64,000 bases of DNA from Caenorhabditis elegans (Eukaryota; Nematoda; Chromadorea; Rhabditida; Rhabditidae). Shown here piece after piece: positions 36,967-47,794 of the stretch. Position 1 is the first letter of the stretch; each line of letters begins with the position of its first letter. A model generated the notes under the pieces. That model saw only the letters and a list, made by a program, of their open reading frames with translations, searched no databases and was not told the DNA's origin. The stretch lies in assembly GCF_000002985.6 (NCBI RefSeq), contig NC_003284.9:3720001-3784000 (forward strand), read 5' to 3'. The position numbers and the translations under genes were made by a program.

Positions 36967-38439
36967 TCAGTCGCAAGTTAGTTGGTTTAGAGCCGATTTC
37001 TTCCCACTGAATGACCCATCTGCTCCGTGAGTACCACTACCGGAAAATGTGGTAATTCCAAGTGGATACTTCGTTGCCTTCAACTTATTATTCTCACACA
37101 CGAGTCCATAATATCCATTTAGCCCGCCGACAACTACTTGAGGAGGTATTGGGGCTATAATTATCTATAAAAGCTAATTTTTTTGAAAAACTGTATAAAG
37201 ATACCACTCACAAAATCATCACCTACGTCACCTGCAGTAGGTGGTGGTATTTCACTGTTATCAAATGAAGCACCAAGAAATGGAACATTTCCAGGTACAC
37301 ACGATAATTCAATGCAGCCGCCCGTGTCAGTCGTCATGTCCACGTTGTCTAAAATTCCAGTAATTGTTTTTTGTTTAATTAGGTAAATTCTGAACCAGAG
37401 GTGAGCGGCTAATTTGCCGAGCCCGACAAATTTTGAGATTTGCCGCACACCTCTGTTCAGAACCTTCTTAGAAACTACCATCACAAAGTTTTTCAGCTAT
37501 TATTGATTACAAATTTCAAAGATTTATGGGCTGGCTTACCTATGACCACTGACGCCAAATCTGGGCACGTGGCTGCACTAATTTTGCATAGTTGTTCTGA
37601 AACCAGCTGGAATTTTGAGAGAATAATCGGTTGAAAGCCTACCTGTTACGGTCGATGTCTCCATTGCAGGTGTTGTCATCATTGTTACCTTAAAGTACAG
37701 TGTTCGAATCTACTTGTAGGTAGGTATTATCAATTCATATTACAGTAATCCTACAGTACTACAGTATCCCTACACTAACGCCAACTTATCACAGTGATTA
37801 CAAGACTACTCGGCATTTGGCTCTAGCTTCTTGCCCAAGTTTAGCCCAAAAAGTATTAACTTGGATCAGAAGCTGTCTAAACTTGGGCAAAAGTTAAAGT
37901 ACCGTGTTCGAATCTACTTGTAGGTATTATCAATTCATATAGGTATACCTCCTAGAAAAACTAGGCCTAATACATAACTTTTTGAAGTCTTTAATTATGT
38001 ACTATACTGTTAAAGTAGAAGTGAATTGTTTTATCTTACCAGCCGTGGACTAAGAGCTAAAAGCTTAAAACTAATTTTCTTAAACTACAGTAACCCTAAA
38101 GTACTACAGTACCCATTACACCGACGCCAACTTATAACATTGACTACAAAGACCACATACACACGGAATAAAGATAAAAGTTCAATATTTCAATAATTAT
38201 CATTCTAATCTACTTATTAATAAATATTTAATTAATATTAACAATACCTCAGGCGCCTCGGTTTCCGCAGAGGTAGAAAGACCTTCAGGAGTCATTGTGC
38301 TCACCTCAGGAGCCATAGTACTTTCCACCGGAGCCAATGTACTCGGAATATATACATCATCTGGTGGAACCATTCGCATACAACATTCAGTTACTACCAT
38401 CAAATATGGAATAGTTAGAAATAATGATAAAGTATTCAT
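36967..38439 (-). CDS. Array copy 6: C6/DUF281-like secreted protein
   Basis: Small secreted nematode protein of unknown function. Exon 1 (38439-38248) has a signal peptide and CCMRMVPPDDVYIPST, then Thr/Pro/Glu-rich repeats (STMAPE, STMTPE). Further exons at about 37690-37647, 37600-37540, 37350-37212 and 37165-36967 encode a short VTMMTTPAME segment, EQLCKISAATCPDLASV, GGCIELSCVPGNVPFLG and GLNGYYGLVCENNKLKATK, ending LTCD. Six cysteines remain after the N-terminal pair, as expected for a C6-type fold. The first intron is enlarged by a half-copy of a palindromic MITE and short duplications. Confidence 0.72.
37809..37896. repeat. Half-copy of the palindromic MITE
   Basis: Identical to the left arm of 35085-35307 up to GGGCAAAAGTTA and then cut off. 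What follows (AAGTACCGTGTTCGAATC) repeats sequence already present at about 37690. The flanking intron DNA on the left is also shared with copy 7, so the MITE was present before the two genes were duplicated or converted. Confidence 0.8.
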
Positions 38440-38698
38440 TTTTAAGTAGAAATATATTGAATCAGAAGCTTAATAGCAAAAAAAGCAATAATGAAGATAT
38501 AGGGAGACTGATCTCTTCTTCATCCTCGGATATAAATCCAGTTACGTGAGAATTGAAATCAATGTTTATCGGTGGCACCTGTTCATCCCATTCTTGTACG
38601 ATATTCAAGTTTCTCAATGATCTCTGTTTGTTTTACCTTTTGAAAAATATTTCAAAAAAGTCTTACTCTTATTTTTTGTGAAATTTGCTTTCCATTGT

Positions 38699-39445
38699 TT
38701 ACATCTTTGTAGCTGAAATTTTATTAATAACAACTTCTGGGTATTCCGTGGCCCTCAATTTATCATTATCACACACAAGCCCATAGTATGCATTCAACCC
38801 AAGGACAATTTGTTCTGGACTGTTTGGTGGAAGAATTCCCTATAAAATCAACTTTTGATAAAAACTGCACAAAGAGATCATCACTCACAAGTTCATCCGC
38901 TGCTGCTGTAGGTGGCGGTATTTCACTATCAGCAAATGCAGCAACAGCAATTGGAAAATCACCAATTTCACATGTGAGCTCAATGCAACCGTCCGAGTCA
39001 GTTGTCATGACTACATTGGCTGAAATTCCAGTTGAAATTGGTAATCGAAAACTAATGGACAGATTTACCCGAGACCACTGACGCCAAATCCGGACACTTA
39101 GCTGCACTAACTGCACAATATTTTTCTGAAACCAAAATTTAAGTTAATACATAGTTAATCAAAAGCCTACCTGTCACAGTTGAAGACTCCATTGCGGGCG
39201 TTGTCAACATTTCCTAAAATAATTAAACAATTACCGGAAATTTTTTTCTAATTTTTCAATGATCGAAATACCTGAGTGGTTTCCTCTGCAGCTATTGTGG
39301 TATGAACAGTCACCGGAGCCATTGTACTTTCCCCAGGAGCCAGGGTACTAGGTATATAGACATCATCCGGCGGAACCATTCGCATACAACATTCAGTTAC
39401 TGCCATAAAACATGGAATAGTTAGAAATAAAGTTAAAGTATTCAT
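38699..39445 (-). CDS. Array copy 5: C6/DUF281-like secreted protein, short C-terminus
   Basis: Exon 1 (39445-39271) carries the signal peptide and CCMRMVPPDDVYIPST with a shorter Thr/Pro/Glu linker. Exons at about 39213-39172, 39128-39070, 39025-38890 and 38840-38699 follow. The DGCIELTCEIGDFPIAV segment matches the family. The last exon reads QIVLGLNAYYGLVCDNDKLR and then ends in a divergent tail (INKISATKM). It lacks the GxDGSxxGKKS segment and terminal Cys of the other copies, so it may be truncated or neofunctionalised. Confidence 0.68.
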
Positions 39446-40118
39446 TTTTTAGAGAGAATTGATTTAGATTAAAAGCTTAATTGCAAAAACCAATAATAAA
39501 GATATAGTGAGACTGATCACTGCATCCTCGGAGATAAATCCAGTTACGTAAGAATTGAAATCAATGTTTATCGGCGGCACCTGTCTATCCTACGATATTC
39601 AAGTTTTTCAAAGATCTTGGTGTGTGTTCCATTACTTATAACTTTACCTATGATAAAACTAGGTCGGAAACATAATTGACTTATTGAAACTTTGAGAGTT
39701 TTCCCCAAATTTGTTGAAGTATACAATTCTTCCGTGATCTTGGAGTTTCTCGAAAAGTGTTGTTGATCATGTCTGTACTCTTATCTTATCATTTTTCTTG
39801 TTCCTCCGTTTCTTGTTTCATCAGTCCAACTACGGAGAAGTCTGGTCAATTTTTTCAGATCATCGCACTGGGGAAAAGTGTGTATGTTGCACCTTAATTT
39901 TGGGACCAAGTTGCACAACACAGGTGAAGCGGAAGTGATGAAAAGAGGCCCAATGGCGGCTTAAATAGGCCAAGCTAGGCCGCCTTCACACCATCGCCAT
40001 AGTACTAGCGCGCGGGTGTGTTCCCTCTTCGGGCCTCCCCTTCGTGGAAGACCTAGCTGCCATTCGCCCGGCGTTAGGCCCATCTGCGGAACGGCATCGT
40101 ATTTCACTTCCGGGTTAA

Positions 40119-40528
40119 AGGTGGAGTAGCGCCAGTGGGGATTTTGTTTTAATGCACTTATATTGATCCAAAACAACAGAATATCATAATAAAACACTCC
40201 AAAAATTTTCAGATTTTTCATAATTTCCGGTCAAAGTTTTGGCAGATTGCCAAAATTTTGAAAAATACGAGCTTTTGAGGAAATCCAAAGAAATGTCGCA
40301 TGTCCCGACCCCTACAGTGTTTTAATACAAATAATTTAAACAAAATTGAAACATAAAAAATGTCGAAAAATTTTTTTTTTGTTGGTCGATTTCCAAAATT
40401 ATGAGTGGCAAAAACTGAGTAATTGCCACATTTTCAAAATTTTTTTGAAAAGTTTTATTATGATATTCGGTCATTTTGGGACCAAAGGAGTGGTTTTTAG
40501 CAGTTTCCCCACTGGCGCTACTCCACCT
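40119..40528. mobile_element. Complete TTAA-type MITE
   Basis: A 410-bp non-coding element with inverted ends AGGTGGAGTAGCGCCAGTGGGG, flanked by TTAA on both sides (40115-40118 and 40529-40532). The TTAA duplication points to a piggyBac-type transposase acting in trans. Truncated relatives lie at 1241-1430 and 23827-23982. Confidence 0.88.
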
Positions 40529-40948
40529 TTAAGGCCGGGCCTACGCGTGAATCCCGACTTCATCTGCCACCCAGCTAATCTTTAGTCCTCTCAAGAATCT
40601 CTGCAATGTTATCTTATCATTACACATTATTCTTGTTTTCCCGTATCTAATCCTTCAGTCCGAATCTCTGACCGAATCAAGTCTGTATTTCGTAGATCAA
40701 GCTATAATCAACTTTTCTTGATGAAGTTCCAAGTGTTTGAACTTATCAATTTGAGAGTTTCTTTTTAAATTATTTTTCATACGCTTTGTTGCTAAAATTG
40801 TGGACACAAAATTTCCTTGAAATCGACGAAGTGTTATCTCTAACCCAATTCATGGATCAGATATGCTAACGAGCACACCAAAATATCAATTCGCAGGATT
40901 AAAATTTTATTGTCAGAAACATAATAGATCGCCATCACCTTTGGTTTC

Positions 40949-42547
40949 TCAGTACGAATGATCTGGAGCTGAAGCGCTGAAAGAAAATATTTAGTGAGTA
41001 TTTTATCTTAATTGAAGTCAACTCACCAGCCTATTGAGGTGAGAAGCCCTTTTTTCCCGTTCAACGATCCATCTCCGCCAACAGTCGCATTTTTCAAGCT
41101 CGGATTAATCCCGCGTGGATATAGCGAGGCCGTCAGCAAATTGTTCTCACATGTGAGTCCATAGTAATCATTTATGGTGACGCCACCCAAATCTGCCATA
41201 GACAATGGAGGTGGGATTCGCTAGAAATTTTTTTTTTTAAGTTTGACCGACAGTTATAGCTTCGTCTAGAACTAGGCTTTAGGCTGAGGGTTAGGCTCAG
41301 GTTTAGGCTTAGGCTCAGGTGTGGCTTGGGCAATCCCATTTTCCAAGGGGTTTCGTTGAGAATTTAAAAGGTCCACCTACAAAATCTTTTTCACCACCAT
41401 CAGCTTTTGGCAGTTCGCTTCCTTCATATGATCCGAGAACATATGGAAATGTGTTCTCGGGGCACGTCAACACAGCGCAGCCATCAACCTTTTCGACCGT
41501 CATTTTACCTGAAATTTCATCACGTGGTGCCAGAGAGTCTCATTTCGGTTTGATCTACGTAGATCTACAAAAAATGCGGGAGAAGAGACGCAGAGTTCTC
41601 AACTAATTTTGCATGGTTAAGAACGTACTGACGTTACATTTTTTGACGAAAAATTCCCGCATTTTTTGTAGATCAAACCGTAATGGGATAGGCTGGCACC
41701 ACGTGTTTCATTGAAACATTACTCTGCATCAATAATAAACTCAAACGTATCGGTTTTAATACGATTCTGGGGGGATTTTCCTTCTCACCCTGAACCACTT
41801 TCGATAGGTCTGGACACTTCGCCTGACTAACTGGACAATTTTTTTCTGCAACTGGCGGAAAATTTGCAAAAGTAGTCGATTCAGTCACAATTGAAGGTTC
41901 AATTGTGGATGTTGTCATCATTTCCTAAAATATTAAAGGAGTGCTCACGTGGTGTCAGGCTGTCCCATCACGTTTTGATCTACGAAAAATGCGGGAAATT
42001 TTGTCCAAAAAATGTGACGTCACCACGTATCTCTTCTCCCGCATTTTTCAAAGATCTACGTAGATGAAACCTATATTGGACATTTCTGACACCACGTGAT
42101 TACTACGTTTATTGCTCAATACGTATTCAAATGCACTAATTTCACTCACAGATGTTGCTAGCTGATCATTTGAGAGAGTAGTCGATTCTGCCACAATTGA
42201 AGATTCAATTGCGGGGTTTGTCGTCATTTCCTAAAGGATTAAAGGAGTACTCACGTGGTGTCAGGCTGTCCCATCACGTTTTGATCTACGAAAAATGCGG
42301 GAATTTGAATTTTTTGCCTACAAATGTGACGTCAGCACGTAAGTCTTCTCCCGCATTTTTCAAAGATCTACAAAGATGAAACCAATATGGGACACTCTGA
42401 CACAACGTGAGTTCTGCGTTTTTTCCTCAGATTGTACCCAAATAAACTAGTTTCACTCACAGATGTTGCCAAGTTGGCAAAACATTTGGCTTCCATGTGG
42501 CCAATCAAACACAGAGTTAGGAATACAAAAAAATACATTTTCGACAT
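40949..42547 (-). CDS. Array copy 4: divergent C6/DUF281-like secreted protein
   Basis: The first exon (42547-42461) encodes a different signal peptide (MSKMYFFVFLTLCLIGHMEA) followed by KCFANLA, without the CCMRMVPPDD motif. Two related exons at about 42228-42152 and 41924-41786 both start EM(M)TT and carry Thr/Glu-rich TEST/AEST repeats, evidence of exon duplication; the second continues EKNCPVSQAKCPDLSKV. Then come KVDGCAVLTCPENTFPYVLG (about 41510-41379), GGVTINDYYGLTCENN (about 41222-41033) and a final short exon at 40976-40949 that supplies the last Cys. Secreted, function unknown. Its introns are full of CACGTGGTG MITEs. Confidence 0.68.
41272..41322. repeat. Degenerate telomere-like TTAGGC repeat
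   Basis: GCTTTAGGCTGAGGGTTAGGCTCAGGTTTAGGCTTAGGC contains several TTAGGC units, the nematode telomere repeat, inside an intron of array copy 4. Confidence 0.6.
41521..41705. repeat. CACGTGGTG MITE, copy A
   Basis: Inverted ends CACGTGGTGCCAG / CTGGCACCACGTG with inner GATCTACGTAGATC and AAATGCGGGA inverted motifs. Non-coding. Confidence 0.7.
41946..42098. repeat. CACGTGGTG MITE, copy B
   Basis: Same ends and core as copy A (CACGTGGTGTCAGGCTGTCCCA on the left, TCTGACACCACGTG on the right). It lies between two duplicated exons of array copy 4. Confidence 0.75.
42252..42409. repeat. CACGTGGTG MITE, copy C
   Basis: Same family as copies A and B. It is followed by the same exon-like context as copy B, suggesting that exon and MITE were duplicated together. 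Confidence 0.7.
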
Positions 42548-42824
42548 CGTTGTTCTTGTTCTGCAGGGTTGGTGCCAAAGCTTTTATAGCAAGCAATTAT
42601 CAATCCACAAAGGCAGGAAATTTGCATAGATGTATTTGCATTTTTTCAAATAATATGTATGATAATTGTTGATTATTTCAAAATGAAGAAAATCGAAAAT
42701 CTTTGAGGTTTCCCTGAAAAACTTTTTTTTGTGGATTTTGAATTCGCCGAAAAAGTTTTTTGATCATTGTGCTATTACCTTACGGACCCTCTTTCAGAAA
42801 ACGATTATCCCTCGGGTTTTTACA

Positions 42825-42990
42825 TGGCTAACGGTTTGATCTACAAAAAATGCGGGATTTTTTTTGCCAAAAAATGTGACGTCAGCACGCTCTTGATCAT
42901 GCGAATCCTCCAGTTCAGAACTCTGCGTCTCTTTTCCCGCTTTTTTTGTGAACCTACGTAGATCAAACCAAAATGGGACACTATGACACC
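42825..42990. repeat. CACGTGGTG MITE, copy D (degenerate ends)
   Basis: The core GTTTGATCTACAAAAAATGCGGG and CTACGTAGATCAAACC are recognisable; the outer ends are eroded (GACACCATT on the right). Confidence 0.55.
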
Positions 42991-43056
42991 ATTCCTCTAC
43001 CATTGTAATGTGTTGTATAAAAATAGTTTATTTTTTCTAATTCAGCAAACAGTTTA

Positions 43057-44395
43057 TCAATCGCAATCTACTTGACTCAAAATAGATTTCTTCCCGCTAT
43101 AAGATCCATCCGTGCCGTAAACATCGCCTGTTCTGACGGAATTAATTCCTCGTGGATACTCAGTGGCTGTCAATTTATTGTCCACACAAGTCAATCCATA
43201 ATAGGCAACTAACCCCTTGGCTATTTGTGCTGGCGATTTTGGACGAATGATTGTCTGAAACAATTTAATTTTTTATGAATTTAGGTACCACTCACTAATT
43301 CATTCCCCTCGTCATCTGCGGTAGGTGGCGGTATTTCACTATCCGCAAATGCACCCTTGAAGTATGGAGCGTCGTTATCAGGGCACATGAATTCAATGCA
43401 GCCGTCTTTTTCGAACATTTGCATTGTGCCTGAAATTCAAATCAAAGGTGGAGTACGGGAATTTGAGACTTTGCTTTTTAGACCCCAAATGACTAAAAAC
43501 TACCAAATTTCGTAATTAGGCGTTTTGAAAATGTCTTTTTAAAAAGTTATGGCGGTTCAAAGTTCTGGAAAAATGGCTCATTTTCAGCCAAAATCGAACA
43601 TTTTAAAATTTTTTAATAGGTTTTTTTACGGAGACTTTGCTTTTTTTTAAATTTTCCTATACCCATTTTTTTGTTAAAGCGTTAATAATGAATATTGGTA
43701 ATTCTTAGTAACTATGTAATATGTATCATTTACTATATATAACGAACTTTTTACGGGTGTGTTTATAGGTAGTCTATGAAGTTTTGGCAATTGAAGTGAT
43801 ATTGAATTGGGGTTAGTTGGTATAGTTAGGATGAGGGTACTGTAGCATAGTAATGGGTACGGTAGTAGTACTGTAGGATAACTGTAGTCCGGAGGTGATT
43901 TGAAAAAAATATGCCGTTTTTAATGAACCGTACACATTTCCGCCCGCCGCCAAAGAGACCCATTGGGGCAATAACATTTTTTAAAGGTTTTAACGACTTA
44001 CCTTGAACAACTGTTGCTAAATTTAGGCATTTTTCTTCAGTAACTGCACAAACTTTTTCTGAAAAATATTAAAAATTTGAGAAAATAATCAATTGAAAAC
44101 TCACCTGTCACAGTTGAAGACTCCAATGCGGGTGTTGTCATCATTTCCTAGAAAGATTAGATTTGGCAGAATAAGATTATGTCTGGATTTCTACCTCAGG
44201 CAATCTTGTTTCCTCGGCGGCAATTGTGGTAGAAGGAGCCATCGGAGCCATTGTGCTCTCCCCAGGAGCCAATGTACTTTTCTCAGGAGCCATTGTACTC
44301 GGAATATAGGCATCATCCTGTGGAACCATTCGCATACAAGATTCAGTTACTACCATCAAGTATGGAATAGTTAGAAACAAATTTAAAATCTTCAT
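43057..44395 (-). CDS. Array copy 3: C6/DUF281-like secreted protein
   Basis: Exon 1 (44395-44195) encodes a signal peptide, then SCMRMVPQDDAYIPST and STLAPGE/STMAP repeats. One Cys of the usual CC pair is Ser here. Exons at about 44147-44105, 44060-44003, 43431-43297 and 43255-43057 follow, giving a KCLNLATVV segment, a DGCIEFMCPDNDAPYFKG segment and GLVAYYGLTCVDNKL, ending SQVDCD. The third intron (about 43440-44000) is large and repeat-rich. Secreted, function unknown. Confidence 0.7.
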
Positions 44396-45398
44396 TTTTT
44401 GGGTAGAAATATTTTAGATTAAAATCTTAATAGAAAGACTAAATAATAGCGATATTGTGAGACTGACCATATTTTTATCCTGGAAGATAAATCCAGTTGC
44501 GTATGGCCAAAATCCACATTTATCGGAGGCACCTGTCTATCACAGTCTTGTACGATATTCTAGTTTTCCGATGATCTTTGTGTTTCCATCTCAAAAATAA
44601 TTTATTTTTACGTTAATGGGTATGTGTGTTAAATCTTCTTACCTTAACTTCCATCGACCCTTTTTTTGGGGGGAGTTTGGAATTCCTTACGAGAAGGATT
44701 AGTTGCTATAGTTGATCAAGTTGATCTATGTATTCTGTACTCTTATCTTATCATTATTCTTGTTTCCTCAGTTTCTTTTTTCAACAGCCTGGAGAAGTCT
44801 GGTCAATTGAGTTTGACAATAGGGCCTAAAGTTTGATTTTTCGTATGTAGACATACTGTTTGGCTATGTACTTTTTGTGAACCTTCTGTAATTTTTCTCC
44901 ATCGGGTTCAATTTTGTTCTGAATATGTTTTTTTTCTCTGAGATCAGGTTGTTCGTGGTTTGATATAATACATGGTTGGGTACTGTAGTGGTACTGTAGG
45001 GGTACTGTAATTTCGGGAAAAAACATTTCATCTTATGGAGGGATATTGGTCTGAGTTTAGTAGGGGGGATATGGTCGGAATGCTTTAGTAAAATTTTGCG
45101 GGACTCTAAGAAACTTTTTTTTTTCGGGAGTTCAAATTTTCTAATTTCTGAAAGTAAAAAATCTGTAAAATCTAGCAATTTAGTGAGATTTTGTGAAACT
45201 TGGGAAAAAATGCATCGAAAGCTTAGCACTTTAAGATTTGTTCAAAAAATTTAATTTGGAGCCAGTCGGAGCACAGCTGGTTTGACACAATTAAGAATTG
45301 AAAAAAGATGCGTTTTCATTAGGTTAAAACAATTAAAACATTTTTAACAATTATCAATTACAAAGTGTCATCACATCGAGCCATTCATGGTCAAATCA
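44396..45398. other. Spacer between array copies 3 and 2
   Basis: It contains an upstream block conserved between array genes (a 'cctatcttatc'-type run and 'ggtggcacctgtctatcc' about 100-300 bases before each start), probably shared promoter sequence. A 121-codon minus frame at 44864-45229 has no supporting context and looks fortuitous. Confidence 0.45.
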
Positions 45399-46626
45399 TC
45401 AGCTGCTGAAACATATAAATTTGAGAATATACTTAGTTCTTCTGTCGACTTTTTCAAAATTCAGTTTTTTCGTTAATTAGTTTAAGTCTAAATACAGTTC
45501 TTCATGATTAATATCAATTGAAACCTATGGCTTTGGGAACCAATTTTTCTTGTAATTACACTTGTAATAGTACATATAGGTTTAGACTAAAACTCACCAT
45601 CTCATCGTGTTCATAGATGATTTTCCGCTCAATAAACCTTCTGTGCCCACAGGCGTGATGCCAACAGAAATTCCACGTGGGTATTTTGAGACGATCAACT
45701 TATTGTTCTCACATGAGATTCCAAAAAAATCATTTACTGTGCCGCCATTTAATTCTGTCAGGGTCACTGGTCTGATGAGTCTCTGAAAACATATGCTTAT
45801 TGAAAAATTAAGTAGTGTGGGATTTTTGGCCGGTAAGAAGTTTTTATTCCAATAGAGTAACTTTAGAGATTTGATTACAGCAAACCGAACCCCACTTACA
45901 AATGTATCCTCTCCAGGAGGTATATAAAATCCAGTTAGTTCGGTTCCTACAAGTGAGCCATAACCATATGGCAACAGGCCAGGGGGGCAAGAAAAAACAG
46001 CGCAGCCATCCACCTCTTGAACCATCATTGGAGCTGAAATTTGAAAAGATCTCTGTTGTCCTATTGAAGTGCAAAATTTTTCCAAGGGTGCAAATATTAT
46101 ATATATGTTTTGACTTGATTCTAGTATTCTTTCTCACGACTCCGATATGAAACTGACTAATAAAATAAGTATGCTCACCCAGAGCAATTGTTGATAAATC
46201 GGGACACTTGGTTGTAGATGTTGGGCATGTTTCTTCTGAAACATCTTTGAAATTTGAGAGAATAATCGGTTGAAAACTTACCTGTCACGGTTGATGATTC
46301 CGTTGCCATTGTTGTCATCATTGTAACCTTAAAGTTCAGGGTTTTAGTCTACTTGTAATTATTTTTACTTCATATAGTTATACCTCAGGCGCCTCGGTTT
46401 CCTCGGAGGTCTCTGGGGTAGACACACCTCCAGGAGCCATCGTGGTATCTTCGGGAGCCATTGTACTTTCCTCCGGAGCCATTGTAATCTCTCCCGGAAC
46501 CAATGTACTTTGCTCAGGAGCCAACGTGCTTGGAATATAGACATCATCTGGTGGAACCATCCGCATACAACATTCAGATACTACCATCAAATATGGAATA
46601 GTTAGAAAGAAAGTCAAAATATTCAT
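45399..46626 (-). CDS. Array copy 2: C6/DUF281-like secreted protein
   Basis: Exon 1 (46626-46384) has a signal peptide, CCMRMVPPDDVYIPST and a long Thr/Pro/Glu linker of STLAPE, STMAPE and TTMAPG units. Exons at about 46327-46283, 46237-46181, 46033-45899 and 45783-45598 encode EETCPTSTTKCPDLSTI, VDGCAVFSCPPGLLPYGYG and GGTVNDFFGISCENNK. A GTGAGT donor at the apparent end leads to a tiny last exon (45405-45399) that adds Cys-Ser and the stop. Thus the sixth cysteine comes from a 7-nt exon. Secreted, function unknown. Confidence 0.72.
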
Positions 46627-47002
46627 TTTTAGATAGAAAATCTCAATAGCAAGAATTAATAATGAGTTACGGTGAGACTGATCATTTTTTTATCTTTGGA
46701 GATATATCCAGTTTTGCAACAACGACATCAATTTTTATAGGCGGCATCTGTCTATCCTACGATATTCAAGTTTTAGTGTGGAATCAGAGAAATCGGACAA
46801 AGATCCTTTGCTGATGTGAGTTCAAATAGACAACTTTTTGATAGTTATTAGTTTTTTATGGTAAAGTTTTTAATAACTCTGCTCATATCTGAAATGCAAG
46901 CTGCCGAAGTAAAGATGTGAGACTAATAGCTTGTTCAATGATTAGTTCAAGAATTCATGCAATAATATGTTATCACTATCAAACATAATATACATATGTA
47001 GT

Positions 47003-47190
47003 CAAGTGGTGTCAGGCTGTCCCATTACAGTTTGATCTACGAAAAATGCGGGAATTTTTTTTCCACAGCAAAATGTGATGTCCGCACGTTCTCAACCATG
47101 AGATATCATTTGAGAAATCTGCGTCTAAATTCCCGCAATTCTCGTAGATCTACGTAGATCAAACCGAAATGGGACAGCCTGACACCACGT
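47003..47190. repeat. CACGTGGTG MITE, copy E
   Basis: Ends AAGTGGTGTCAGGCTGTCCCATTAC and GGGACAGCCTGACACCACGT. Lies between array copies 2 and 1. Confidence 0.75.
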
Positions 47191-47794
47191 ATGTAGTTGG
47201 AATAACAGTTGGATTACTTATTTTCATTATGAATTAATTTATATTTAAGGTTTGGTATCAAAAACATGATGACGACAGAGCACATATTAATCCTCGAAGA
47301 TACCCCGGTTACTTAAGAATTGAAATCAATATTCATCGGCAACACAAATATAATCTGAGGACTTCACATCAATGATCTGTGTTTATGAGAAGCAAATCTA
47401 TGTACTCTTATCTTATCAATTCTGATGTGGCGTCTTGGAAATCCAGCTGCGCAAGAACAAAATACAGACGAATGCAATCCTGTAAAGGTACCTAGGTGGA
47501 CTGTAGGGTGTCTAGTCTAAATGACACCGATTAGAACTAGAAACGATGAAAAATGATGACAACAATTTATTTCTAATTCAGTATAGTGTATTTAAAACAT
47601 TCAAACTTTTCGAAGCAATGTTCAACCGGTTAGAAATAACAAAAAAAGCTCCACAGAAAAAATTAGAATTAAACAATTATCAAATATATACATAAATTAT
47701 AAATCATAAACTGCAATCACATTCAGCTATTCTATTCAAATCATCCGGTGTTGAAAAATATACATTTGGTATTAATTATTAGCACATATAGGAC

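Noticed and set aside
44864-45229. 121-codon minus frame between array copies
   Set aside because: Lys/Leu/Phe-rich, no signal peptide or family motif, no splice signals.
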